Source: Mycobacterium sp. DL592
GTDB taxonomy: Bacteria; Actinomycetota; Actinomycetes; Mycobacteriales; Mycobacteriaceae
Length of the DNA stretch: 64,000 nt
Direction: 5' to 3'
Assembly (NCBI RefSeq): GCF_011694515.1
Contig: NZ_CP050192.1
Span: 1,189,063-1,253,062 of the forward strand
The position numbers were made by a program, and so were the translations under genes. Below the pieces are notes generated by a model. The model worked only from the letters and a program-made list of their open reading frames with translations. It had not been told where the DNA came from and searched no databases. Shown one piece after another: positions 28,155-36,453 of the stretch; within the stretch, counting starts at the first letter, position 1; the number at the start of each line of letters is the position of its first letter.

Positions 28155-30185
28155 TCAGGGGTGCGCGGCGACCGCCGCGACGGCCGGCTTCTGACGCGCG
28201 ACCAGCAGGGCCTCGAGTTCGTTGGCAGGCAGGGGCGGCGAGAAATAGTTGCCCTGACAGAAGTTGCAGCCCAGCGAACGCAGCCTGGCGACCTCTTCGG
28301 AGTTCTCCGCGCCTTCGGCGATCACTTCCATGTCGAGGCTGCGGGCCAGCACCACGATGGTCTTGACGATCTGCAGGCTCTCCATATTGCTCTCCATCCG
28401 GGAGATGAAGGAGCGGTCGATCTTGAGCACCTGCAGCGGGAACCGGTGCAGGTAGCTCAGGCAGGAAAACCCGGTGCCGAAGTCGTCCATGCTCAGTTGG
28501 ATTCCCAACCTGCGCAACCGGTTCAGCACGTCCTCTGCGTACTCCGCATCGTCCATCGTCATCGTCTCGGTGATCTCCAGGCGCAGCTGCGCCGGCCGTA
28601 CACCGGTCTCGGCGAGGATCGCGCTCACCTGGTCGACAAGGTCAGGCTGGGCGAACTGGCGTGGCGAGAGATTCACACTGACGGTCAGCGGCGGCTGGCC
28701 GGGGCGGCAGGCATTCCAGCGGCGCACGGCCAGGCACGCCTGCCGCAGCACCCACATGCCCAGCGGGACGATCAGGCCGGTTTCCTCGGCAGCCCGGATG
28801 AACTCGTCCGGGTAGCGCAGCTCGGTCGGCGACGTCCGCCACCGCACGAGGGCTTCGACTCCGACGATCTCGTCACCGGCCAGCGATACGACCGGCTGGT
28901 AGTGCAGTTCGAAGGCTTCGTCGCGCACCGCCGCACGCAGTTCGGCGTGCAGGTCGAGGCGGCGGGTCGCCGAGGTCTGCATCGTGTCGTCGTAGAGTTC
29001 CGTCCGGCTCTTGCCGCGCAACTTCGCTTCGTACATGGCCATATCAGCGTGCCGCACCAGTTCGTCGGCGGAGCGGTGCTCCGCTGTGCTCATTGCGATG
29101 CCGATGCTCGCGCTGGTGACCACCTCGTGCCCCTCGACGCGGAAGGGGTGGCTCAGGACGGCGTGGATCCGGTCGGCGATCGCGACGGCGTCGCCCATGG
29201 TGTCGACTCCGCGTACCAGGATCGTGAACTCGTCGCCGCCCATTCGGGCCAGCAGCATTCCGGGTGTGAACTCGGTGGCGCCGCCGGCTAAGTCCCGCGC
29301 TCGGACCGAGGCCATCAGCCGGGCAGCCACCTGGGTGATCAGGGCATCCCCGGCCGCATGCCCCAGGCTGTCGTTGACCATTTTGAACCGCTCGAGGTCG
29401 ATGAACATCACGCAGAAACCCGCCCGGCGGTCCAGGGAGAACTCGCGGAAGGCCTCGTCGACCTCGCGCAGGAAGTGCAGCCGGTTGGGCAGCCCGGTCA
29501 GGGCGTCATGCGAGGCGTCGTGCAACCGGTCGTTTGCCCGGTCGCGTTCGATGACGCGGCCCAGCTGGGTGCCCGCTTGGCGGATCATCCGGGTCAGCAC
29601 CGGATCCTCCGGCATCGGGTTGGGCCCGAAGAACTCCAGCGCGGCGACGACGTTCGGCCCGATGAGCAGCGGGACGGCGAAACCGGCACGCAGCCCGCAG
29701 TGCAGCGCGGCCTCGCGCCGGGTGAACAGGGCGGTCATCAGGTCGTCGAGCCACACCGGTGCCGCCGATGCCCACACCCGGCCGGCCAGCCCCTCGTCTT
29801 CGGCGAAAATCGCTCCGGCCGTGGCGTATTGGAAGTCCGAGATGTCCAGGCCCGGGGTGGTGTACCAGATGTTGGACGGCCACATGCGCCGGGTCGGGCC
29901 GTCCCCGGCGACGATGTAGGCGTGTCCGGCAGACCAGCCGGTGAACCGGCACACGTACTCCAGCGCCGACTTCAGCACCTCCTGAGCCGAGCCGCCCTGG
30001 TTGGCCATGATCGTGATCTGCGAGAGGAATTCGAGTTCGCGCTGCTTCTGGTAGAGCTCGCGCAGACCCTGTTCGGCGATGTCCTCGGCCTCGTGCCGGA
30101 TCCTGGCTTCCCGTTTGAGCCGGCGGCGCAGCCGCGCGTTCTCGGCGGCCAGTGCCGCCAGATCGGTCGTTCCCCGGTTGTCCAT
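28155..30185 (-). CDS. GAF-GGDEF-EAL cyclic-di-GMP cyclase/phosphodiesterase, H-NOX partner
   Basis: A 676-residue soluble enzyme that can in principle both make and break cyclic-di-GMP. Residues 8-55 form a coiled coil, about 65-210 a GAF sensor domain, about 225-400 the cyclase domain with GGDEF at 316-320, and about 410-665 the phosphodiesterase domain. EAL is at 444-446, and DDFGTG, KIDRSF, EGAENSEE and QGNYFSPP are also present. Both active sites look intact. The inhibitory RxxD site before GGDEF is not seen. ATG 30185 lies 11 bases after the H-NOX stop, so the two are one operon. By analogy with H-NOX-associated enzymes in Shewanella and Legionella, its activity is probably set by the H-NOX protein. 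Confidence 0.92.
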   Translation of the reverse strand: MDNRGTTDLAALAAENARLRRRLKREARIRHEAEDIAEQGLRELYQKQRELEFLSQITIMANQGGSAQEVLKSALEYVCRFTGWSAGHAYIVAGDGPTRRMWPSNIWYTTPGLDISDFQYATAGAIFAEDEGLAGRVWASAAPVWLDDLMTALFTRREAALHCGLRAGFAVPLLIGPNVVAALEFFGPNPMPEDPVLTRMIRQAGTQLGRVIERDRANDRLHDASHDALTGLPNRLHFLREVDEAFREFSLDRRAGFCVMFIDLERFKMVNDSLGHAAGDALITQVAARLMASVRARDLAGGATEFTPGMLLARMGGDEFTILVRGVDTMGDAVAIADRIHAVLSHPFRVEGHEVVTSASIGIAMSTAEHRSADELVRHADMAMYEAKLRGKSRTELYDDTMQTSATRRLDLHAELRAAVRDEAFELHYQPVVSLAGDEIVGVEALVRWRTSPTELRYPDEFIRAAEETGLIVPLGMWVLRQACLAVRRWNACRPGQPPLTVSVNLSPRQFAQPDLVDQVSAILAETGVRPAQLRLEITETMTMDDAEYAEDVLNRLRRLGIQLSMDDFGTGFSCLSYLHRFPLQVLKIDRSFISRMESNMESLQIVKTIVVLARSLDMEVIAEGAENSEEVARLRSLGCNFCQGNYFSPPLPANELEALLVARQKPAVAAVAAHP

Positions 30186-30196
30186 CAGCTGTGTCC

Positions 30197-30733
30197 CTAC
30201 GTCACCGCGACCGCGACCAGACAGCGGTCGGCGCCGTCGTGCATGCATTCCAGGTGCTCGACGGTCGCGGACTCGCCGTAGTGGTCGCCGGCTCCGAGGA
30301 TGAAGCCGTGGGCCAGGCTGCACAGCCTGCGCGGTGAGCGGTAGCCGATCAGCAGCGACCCGTCGTCGGGGGAGCTGAAGTCGAAGTGGGGGCAGTAGGC
30401 CCCGGCGTAGAGCTTGCGTACTTCGGGGTGGATGACGTCATTGAGGCTGCGCAGAAACGGCACGGTGTGCTCGTGTGCGCTGAAGTAGTCCGGCCAGCGC
30501 GTGACCATGTTGGGGATGGCGTGCCGGCCGAACCAGCGCAACACATCCTCGTCCGGGAGGGACAACGCATCCCCGGCGGCGGACACCAACCGGACCATAT
30601 CAGCGTCGTCGTAGCTTCCCAGCGAAGTGTAAATACCGTCGACGTCGGCGGCGTCGAGCAAATCGTCCCAGGTTTTGTCGCCGTAACTGGCGGACACGAC
30701 CTCTTCCAGCAAATTGAAGATGACGCCCTTCAT
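30197..30733 (-). CDS. H-NOX haem nitric-oxide sensor protein
   Basis: A 178-residue stand-alone H-NOX domain, the bacterial relative of the soluble guanylate cyclase haem domain. It starts MKGVIFNLLEEVV and aligns with Shewanella H-NOX by eye over its length. The proximal haem ligand is His102 (DVIHPEVRKLY), Pro115 is conserved, and the haem-propionate motif is Y131-x-S133-x-R135. Cys138, His160, Cys163 and Cys171 match the zinc site known in the Shewanella protein. Residue 140 is Leu, so the distal Tyr of oxygen-binding H-NOX seems absent, which favours a selective NO sensor. ATG 30733 has GGAGGT upstream. It is followed by the cyclic-di-GMP enzyme gene. Confidence 0.94.
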   Translation of the reverse strand: MKGVIFNLLEEVVSASYGDKTWDDLLDAADVDGIYTSLGSYDDADMVRLVSAAGDALSLPDEDVLRWFGRHAIPNMVTRWPDYFSAHEHTVPFLRSLNDVIHPEVRKLYAGAYCPHFDFSSPDDGSLLIGYRSPRRLCSLAHGFILGAGDHYGESATVEHLECMHDGADRCLVAVAVT

Positions 30734-30773
30734 GACACCTCCAATGCCTGGCTCTTCCCCTCACCCGATAGGC

Positions 30774-30779
30774 AATCTA
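30774..30779 (-). promoter_or_regulatory. Candidate -10 hexamer for the H-NOX operon
   Basis: TAGATT on the minus strand fits TANNNT and predicts a leader of about 34 bases carrying GGAGGT. TGTGGC at 17-bp spacing is a weak -35. No DosR-type or other known NO-responsive box was recognised in the 137 bases upstream of the gene. Confidence 0.4.
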
Positions 30780-30870
30780 CGCCATCACAAGTGTTTGCCA
30801 CAGTTATTGGACTGCGCCGAATGCCCAGTAAAAACCGGCAAATGGTCGGACTTCGATGAGTGCTGGGCGG

Positions 30871-31443
30871 CTAGCCGGTGTTGCCGATGAGTTCGACGCC
30901 GTTGCCGTTCCAGCGGAACTTCACCACGCTCTGCAGGCCGAGCGGGTTGAGGTACACCAGCGCGACGGTGTCACCGGTGCTCTGCGTGGTGTCGACGGCG
31001 TTGAAGCCGAACGTGTCGGGCACCCCGGTGGGGATGTACTTGCCGAGGTGGAACATCACCGCGCGGGTGGTGGGGTTTTGGGCATTCGTGTTCGCCTTGA
31101 CGATCACCGCGGAAAGCTGCGCGCACTCGTTGAAGTTCCCGGCGATCGGCTCGGGGTTCCAGCCCTGACCGCTACGTGGGTCGCGCGGCAGCTCGGAGAC
31201 CGCTTGGGCGATCGCGAGGGCGGCCAGATCGACCGCACACGGGTCCGGCGGCGGGGGAGCAGCAGGCGCTGACGACGACGGCGGCGGGGCCGCTGAGCTG
31301 GACGGCGGCGGTGCCGCCGAGGTGGCCGACGAGGTCTGCGAGGGCTGCGGAGTCTTGGCCACCGTCGAGTCGCCGGAGCCGCAGCCGGCCAGCGCCGCGG
31401 CCAGCGACAGGGTCGCCGTAGCTACCGTCAACCGATGCCACAC
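30871..31443 (-). CDS. lprE: Lipoprotein LprE
   Basis: A 190-residue envelope lipoprotein. With GTG 31443 the signal peptide is 20 residues and ends in LAGC, followed by GSGDSTVAKT exactly as I recall for Rv1252c. A Pro/Ser-rich linker of about 45 residues comes next, then the conserved domain with SELPRDPRSGQGWNPEPIAGNFNEC and FRWNGNGVELIGN. Longer in-frame starts exist (ATG 31500 and 31521) but would give an odd N-terminus. It diverges from deaD. LprE has been linked to infection in M. tuberculosis; its molecular role is unknown. Confidence 0.85.
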   Translation of the reverse strand: MWHRLTVATATLSLAAALAGCGSGDSTVAKTPQPSQTSSATSAAPPPSSSAAPPPSSSAPAAPPPPDPCAVDLAALAIAQAVSELPRDPRSGQGWNPEPIAGNFNECAQLSAVIVKANTNAQNPTTRAVMFHLGKYIPTGVPDTFGFNAVDTTQSTGDTVALVYLNPLGLQSVVKFRWNGNGVELIGNTG

Positions 31444-31500
31444 ATCCGCCGACGGTACCGGCCTGCGCTGCCAGAAGCGGGTTACGGCGCGCTCGGGCAT

Positions 31501-31506
31501 TAGACT
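31501..31506 (+). promoter_or_regulatory. -10 hexamer for deaD, nearly leaderless
   Basis: TAGACT fits TANNNT and would start transcription near 31513, two bases before ATG 31515. No ribosome binding site precedes that ATG. Confidence 0.5.
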
Positions 31507-31514
31507 GCAGGTCA

Positions 31515-33224
31515 ATGACACTCCCGGAAGACGCCGGACCCGACGCCGCCGTTAGCTCCCCACAGACCTTCGCCGACCTGCAGATTCACCCCGCTGTCCT
31601 GCAGGCCGTCTCCGACGTCGGCTATGAGACGCCCTCGGCCATCCAGGCGGCCACCATCCCTGCGCTGCTGGCCGGCTCCGACGTCGTCGGTTTGGCGCAG
31701 ACCGGAACCGGCAAGACGGCGGCGTTCGCCATCCCGATCCTGTCCAAGATCGACCCGACCAGCCGCGTCACCCAGGCGCTGGTGCTGGCCCCGACGCGTG
31801 AGCTGGCCCTGCAGGTCGCGGAGGCGTTCAGCCGCTACGGCGCGCACCGGAACATCAACGTGCTGCCGATCTACGGCGGCTCCTCCTACGTCCCGCAGCT
31901 GGCCGGCCTCAAGCGCGGCGCGCAGGTCGTCGTCGGAACGCCCGGGCGCGTCATCGACCACCTCGAGAAGGGCAGCCTGGACCTGTCGCACCTGGACTAC
32001 CTGGTGCTCGACGAGGCCGACGAGATGCTGCAGATGGGTTTCGCCGAGGACGTCGAGCGGATCCTGGCCGATACCCCGGAGTACAAGCAGGTCGCCTTGT
32101 TCTCGGCGACCATGCCGCCGGCGATCCGCAAGATCACCTCCAAATATCTGCACGACGCGGTCACGGTCGCGGTCAAGTCCAAGACCGCCACGGCCGAGAA
32201 CATCACCCAGCGCTACATCCAGGTGGCCGGGAACCGCAAGATGGATGCGTTGACCCGGGTGCTCGAGGTGGAGCCCTTCGAGGCGATGATCGTGTTCGTC
32301 CGGACCAAGCAGGCCACCGAGGAGGTCGCCGAGAAGCTGCGAGCCCGCGGGTTCGCCGCCTCAGCCATCAACGGCGACATCCCGCAGGCGCTTCGCGAGC
32401 GGACCATCGCCGCGCTCAAGAGCGGATCGATCGACATCCTGGTGGCCACCGACGTCGCGGCCAGAGGCCTTGACGTCGAACGCATTTCGCATGTGCTGAA
32501 CTACGACATCCCGCACGATCCGGAGTCGTATGTGCACCGGATCGGGCGCACCGGGCGGGCCGGGCGATCCGGTACTGCGCTGCTGTTCGTCTCGCCGCGG
32601 GAACGCCACCTGCTGAAGTCGATCGAGAAGGTCACCCGCCAGCCGGTTACCGAAGACCAGTTGCCCAGCGTCGACGACGTCAACGCCCAGCGGGTCGCGA
32701 AGTTCCAGGACTCGATCACCGAGGCACTCAACGCGCCCGGCTTCGACATGTTCCGCCGGCTGATCGAGGACTACGAGCGCGACCACGACGTGCCGATGGC
32801 CGACATCGCCGCGGCGCTGGCCTTGCAGTCGCGCGACGGCGCGGAGTTCCTGATGACCGAGCCGCCGCCGGAGAAGCGCAAGGAACGCCCGGAGCGCGAG
32901 GAGCGCGAACGCGCCCCGCGCCGGACCCGCGACGACCTGGCCACCTACCGCATCGAGGTGGGCAAGCGGCACAAGGTCGGTCCCGGCTCGATCGTGGGTG
33001 CGATCGCCAACGAGGGCGGTCTGCATCGCAGCGACTTCGGCCACATCACCATCAAGGTCGATCACTCGTTGGTGGAGCTACCCGCAAATCTCTCCAAGGC
33101 GACACTGAAAGCCCTTGAGAACACTCGGATCTCGGGTGTGCTGATCGATTTGAAGCCTGATCGCGGCAGGCCGTCCTACGACTCGCGTCCCTCCGGCGGG
33201 AAGCCCCGGCGCAAGAACCAATGA
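31515..33224 (+). CDS. deaD: DEAD-box RNA helicase DeaD/CsdA
   Basis: A 569-residue ATP-dependent RNA helicase for ribosome assembly, RNA turnover and cold adaptation. The Q motif precedes AQTGTGKTAAF (Walker A). PTRELALQ, LDEADEML, SAT and HRIGRTGRAGR follow. After the helicase core an acidic/basic linker (KRKERPEREERERAPRRTR) leads to a DbpA-type RNA-binding domain (about residues 475-555). This domain order is that of DeaD, matching Rv1253. The acyltransferase gene overlaps its stop by 4 bases, so the two are coupled. Confidence 0.95.
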   Translation: MTLPEDAGPDAAVSSPQTFADLQIHPAVLQAVSDVGYETPSAIQAATIPALLAGSDVVGLAQTGTGKTAAFAIPILSKIDPTSRVTQALVLAPTRELALQVAEAFSRYGAHRNINVLPIYGGSSYVPQLAGLKRGAQVVVGTPGRVIDHLEKGSLDLSHLDYLVLDEADEMLQMGFAEDVERILADTPEYKQVALFSATMPPAIRKITSKYLHDAVTVAVKSKTATAENITQRYIQVAGNRKMDALTRVLEVEPFEAMIVFVRTKQATEEVAEKLRARGFAASAINGDIPQALRERTIAALKSGSIDILVATDVAARGLDVERISHVLNYDIPHDPESYVHRIGRTGRAGRSGTALLFVSPRERHLLKSIEKVTRQPVTEDQLPSVDDVNAQRVAKFQDSITEALNAPGFDMFRRLIEDYERDHDVPMADIAAALALQSRDGAEFLMTEPPPEKRKERPEREERERAPRRTRDDLATYRIEVGKRHKVGPGSIVGAIANEGGLHRSDFGHITIKVDHSLVELPANLSKATLKALENTRISGVLIDLKPDRGRPSYDSRPSGGKPRRKNQ

Positions 33225-34357
33225 CCGCGTCCCGCGAGGTCGACCAGGGCGGACTCGAGGCGGTCTCCACGGTGGACAGGGTGGCCTCGCTCACCGGTGT
33301 GCGCGCGGTTGCCGCACTGCTGGTGCTGGGCACCCACGCGGCCTACACCACCGGCAAGTACACCCACGGCTTTGTGGGCCTGGTGTATTCGCGGATGGAG
33401 ATCGGTGTGCCGATCTTCTTCGTGCTGTCCGGTTTCTTGCTGTTCGGCCCGTGGGTGCGGGCCGCCGCCGACGGGACCGACTCGCCGTCGGTGGGGCGCT
33501 ACGCCTGGCACCGGGTGCGGCGGATCATGCCCGCCTATGCCGTCACCGTTGTGGTGGCGTTCCTGATCTACCACTTCCGCTCGGCCGGGCCCAATCCCGG
33601 GCACAACTGGATGGGGCTGTTCCGCAACCTGACGCTGACCCAGATCTACACCGACAACTACATGTTCTCCTATCTGCACCAAGGACTTACGCAGATGTGG
33701 AGCCTCGCGGTGGAGGTGGCGTTCTATGTGGCGCTGCCGATCCTGGCCTACCTGTTGCTGGCGGTGCTGTGCCGACGGCGGTGGCGGCCGTGGTTGCTGC
33801 TGACCGGTTTGGCCGCGCTGGCGTTGGTCAGCCCGGCGTGGATGGTACTGGTGCATACGACGCACTTCCTGCCCGATGGTGCCCGGCTGTGGCTGCCGGG
33901 CTATCTGGCCTGGTTCGTGGGCGGCATGCTGCTTGCGGTGTTGGGGGTCATAGGGATTCGCACGTACGGCTTCGTGGCGGTGCCGCTGGCGGTGATCTGC
34001 TACCTGATCGTCTCGACACCGATCGCCGGTGAGGCGACGACCTCGCCGACCGGGCTGGCCGAGGCGTTGGCGAAGACCGGGTTCTATGCCGTGATCGCGA
34101 CGCTGGTGGTCGCGCCGCTGGCGCTGGGCAACCGGGGTTGGTATGCGCGGGTGCTGGCCACCCGGCCGATGGTGTGGCTGGGCGAGATCTCCTACGAGAT
34201 CTTCCTGGTGCACCTGATCGTGATGGAGATCGCGATGGTCAACGTGTTGCACTGGCCGGTCTACACCGGTTCGGCGCCGGTGTTGTTCGTCGTGACGCTG
34301 GTCCTTACGATCCCGGTGGCGTGGCTGCTGCACCGGTTCACCCGGGTGCGCACCTAG
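33221..34357 (+). CDS. Membrane acyltransferase 3 (OafA/Rv1254 type)
   Basis: A 378-residue integral membrane protein of the acyltransferase-3 family with about 10 hydrophobic helices. The N-terminal motif GVRAVAALLVLGTHAAY contains the usual histidine, and WHRVRRIMPAY follows helix 2-3. Family members add acetyl or other acyl groups to sugars of envelope polymers and glycolipids. The ATG overlaps the deaD stop (ATGA). Its stop is 3 bases inside the 3' end of the convergent DedA gene. The acceptor is unknown. Confidence 0.9.
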   Translation: MTASREVDQGGLEAVSTVDRVASLTGVRAVAALLVLGTHAAYTTGKYTHGFVGLVYSRMEIGVPIFFVLSGFLLFGPWVRAAADGTDSPSVGRYAWHRVRRIMPAYAVTVVVAFLIYHFRSAGPNPGHNWMGLFRNLTLTQIYTDNYMFSYLHQGLTQMWSLAVEVAFYVALPILAYLLLAVLCRRRWRPWLLLTGLAALALVSPAWMVLVHTTHFLPDGARLWLPGYLAWFVGGMLLAVLGVIGIRTYGFVAVPLAVICYLIVSTPIAGEATTSPTGLAEALAKTGFYAVIATLVVAPLALGNRGWYARVLATRPMVWLGEISYEIFLVHLIVMEIAMVNVLHWPVYTGSAPVLFVVTLVLTIPVAWLLHRFTRVRT

Positions 34358-34950
34358 CCGGCAGCGGCCGGCGGTCGTATCCGGGCGACAAAGCGCCGCG
34401 CCAACTGGATCGCCATCACAGCTGTCATCACCGCCGGAATGGCAACCACCAGTGTCGGTCCGCCTAAGTGGATCCCGACGATCACGACGACTGCCCAGAG
34501 CGTGGCGGCGACTGCGGAGCTGATCACGAATGGGCCGAAGGGGTGGCGTGCAGTGCCCAGAAGTGCAGGCACAAAGCCTCTGGCCGGCGGCACCCAGCGC
34601 TGCGCCACGAGCGCGCCCAGCACCCCGCGACGTTGCACTCGGCGGTGCGCACCATGCACATGCTTACGCGAACGGCGGACGAATTTGTTTCCCAACAGTT
34701 TTGGACCCAGGTTCCGCCCGAGGAGATAGGCGAGGACATCGCCGAGCACAGCTCCGCCGACCGTGACGGCAAGCATCGCCGGGATTGACAAGTGCCCGTC
34801 TGCGGGGAGAAGCAGCACGGCCATCAGCACTGGTTCGGCCGCAACCACCACGGAGACAACCGGAACCGAGGAGCCGACAACGACCGCGAGCAGAATCAGG
34901 TAGAACAGCGGCCCGCTGGGAAGCTGGGGGAGATGGTCTAGTGGGAACAT
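34354..34950 (-). CDS. DedA/SNARE-associated family membrane protein
   Basis: A 198-residue membrane protein with about five hydrophobic segments. It has the DedA core GGAVLGDVLAYLLGRNLGPK followed by the arginine-containing segment VAQRWVPPARGFVPALLGT. DedA proteins are lipid scramblases or transport factors in other bacteria. ATG 34950 overlaps the end of the alpha-galactosidase gene by 13 bases, so they form one unit. A longer in-frame start (35040) would lie deep in the upstream gene and is less likely. It is the last gene of the inserted envelope cluster. Confidence 0.85.
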   Translation of the reverse strand: MFPLDHLPQLPSGPLFYLILLAVVVGSSVPVVSVVVAAEPVLMAVLLLPADGHLSIPAMLAVTVGGAVLGDVLAYLLGRNLGPKLLGNKFVRRSRKHVHGAHRRVQRRGVLGALVAQRWVPPARGFVPALLGTARHPFGPFVISSAVAATLWAVVVIVGIHLGGPTLVVAIPAVMTAVMAIQLARRFVARIRPPAAAG

Positions 34951-36320
34951 CCGACGCTTACCCGTAGTAGCCGAACCGCATGGGGTGACAGTGATTTCGC
35001 TTCCAGCGTGCCCGTCACTGTCTCGCTTGTGTGAGCCCACAGGTCACGCGCGGTGTAACACGGTGCGGCCGGCAGTCCTACGTCGTCCGTCGTCGCCGAG
35101 AGGTCGGCGATGGCATCGGCGGCGTTGAACAACGCGACGGTCACCGATCCATCGGCCATCGGTTTGGCCCAGATACGTCGATCGTCTCCGATCGCATGGG
35201 CCCGAATGAACAGCGGATCCTGGTCGACGGCGATCACCTCGCGGTTACTCAGGATCGACAGCGTGGTCGTCGACATCGACCGCAGATCGTTCCCGGCGAT
35301 GAGCGGTGCGGCCAGCATCGCCCACAGGGAGAAATGACTGCGCTGCTCGTCGTCGGTCAGGCTGGGCTGGGCGGTCGCGATCCACTGCACGCTCCGCGGG
35401 TTGGCAAGTACCGGCGCGAACTGGGCGAGTTGTTCAGGAGTCGCCAGACGGGACTGAACGGCTTGGCTCAACAGATCTGCATGGTTGAGGAAGAACTCGC
35501 TCCAGCTCAGTCCGACCACCAGCATGTCCGGATCGCCACGATAGCCGCCTCTGGCGGGAGCCGTTGCTGCGCTTTGGAATTGATCGGGAATACCCTTGAA
35601 GATGCCGCTGGCGAAGGGGTCGTCCGGACCCTGCGGTGGGAGTGCATTTCGCCACACCGGCACCAGGTCCCCGGACGTGCGCACCAAGTCGGCGATGCCC
35701 CACCAGTCCAGTCGGCCGCCGGCAGTGGGATCGTCGGAGCTGTTGGGGTTGATGCTGTAGATGATGTGTCGTCCGCTGTCTCTGAGCGCCTCGCCCATCG
35801 CGGCGAACACCCGGACCTGCTCGTCGTGGTCGGCCTCCTCGCGGCACCAGTCGTATTTGAGGTAGTCGATCCCCCAGCTCGCGAACGTTGCGGCATCACG
35901 CTTTTCGTGACCCACGCTGCCGATTCGTGGATCCTGTCCGCAGGTCTGGTTGAAGGGACTGTTGTACAGGCCGAACTTGAGCCCCCGGGCGTGTGCATAG
36001 TCCACCAGCGGCTTGACGCCGTTCGGGAAGCGGAACGGATCGGCGATCAGGTCACCTTCCGGCGTTCGAAACGGGGCGGCCCAGCCGGCATCGAGGTTGA
36101 TGTACTGGTACCCGGCGTCACGCATACCTGAAGACACCATGGCATCGATGGTGTGTCGCACCGTGTGCTCATTGAGCTCCATGCCGGAGTTCCACGAGTT
36201 CCACCCCATCGGGGGAGGCATCGGCGGCGCGATACGGATGGCGGTGGTGGTGGTGGTCGGCGCGCATGCCGCGAGGACGGCGGCTGACGCGGCACTGACC
36301 ATGAGCAGTAGGCGGCGCAA
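34938..36320 (-). CDS. Lipoprotein alpha-galactosidase, glycoside hydrolase family 27
   Basis: A 460-residue exported GH27 enzyme that releases terminal alpha-linked galactose (or N-acetylgalactosamine/arabinopyranose in some members). The signal peptide ends in the lipobox LAAC with Cys19. A poly-Thr spacer precedes the TIM barrel, which starts with MGWNSWNS. The nucleophile is Asp157 in YLKYDWC and the probable acid/base is Asp265 in RGDPDMLVVG. A C-terminal beta domain follows. TTG 36320 is chosen as start because AGGAG lies 7 bases upstream; ATG 36302 is the alternative. A surface-anchored alpha-galactosidase next to lipid acyltransferases is unusual for a mycobacterium. Confidence 0.92.
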   Translation of the reverse strand: MRRLLLMVSAASAAVLAACAPTTTTTAIRIAPPMPPPMGWNSWNSGMELNEHTVRHTIDAMVSSGMRDAGYQYINLDAGWAAPFRTPEGDLIADPFRFPNGVKPLVDYAHARGLKFGLYNSPFNQTCGQDPRIGSVGHEKRDAATFASWGIDYLKYDWCREEADHDEQVRVFAAMGEALRDSGRHIIYSINPNSSDDPTAGGRLDWWGIADLVRTSGDLVPVWRNALPPQGPDDPFASGIFKGIPDQFQSAATAPARGGYRGDPDMLVVGLSWSEFFLNHADLLSQAVQSRLATPEQLAQFAPVLANPRSVQWIATAQPSLTDDEQRSHFSLWAMLAAPLIAGNDLRSMSTTTLSILSNREVIAVDQDPLFIRAHAIGDDRRIWAKPMADGSVTVALFNAADAIADLSATTDDVGLPAAPCYTARDLWAHTSETVTGTLEAKSLSPHAVRLLRVSVGCSH

Positions 36321-36393
36321 CTTCGATCTCCTGTATTCGATGACGGGAAGCCTGGTGACGGTTCCGGCGATGCCGCCGACTGCCAGACCGTTC

Positions 36394-36409
36394 CCGACAG
36401 CGCTGTCGG
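36394..36409. promoter_or_regulatory. Perfect 16-bp palindrome upstream of the alpha-galactosidase gene
   Basis: CCGACAGCGCTGTCGG reads the same on both strands and lies about 75 bases upstream of the TTG start. It looks like a dimeric repressor site, possibly a sugar-responsive operator. No regulator of the LacI type lies next to it. Confidence 0.45.
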
Positions 36410-36421
36410 AGAAGGTCTCCG

Positions 36422-36453
36422 CGGAATAGACGTCCGGTGTTCCTGCTATTCCG
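36422..36453. terminator. Hairpin at the end of the first acyltransferase gene
   Basis: CGGAATAG (36422-36429) pairs perfectly with CTATTCCG (36446-36453) across a 16-base loop. The stop codon of the minus-strand acyltransferase lies in the right arm. It may end that transcript and separate it from the alpha-galactosidase unit. Confidence 0.4.

Noticed and set aside
25785..29291. A 1168-codon plus-strand frame
   Set aside because: It lies antisense to the nuclease-helicase and the GGDEF-EAL gene, has no domain and has shadow composition.
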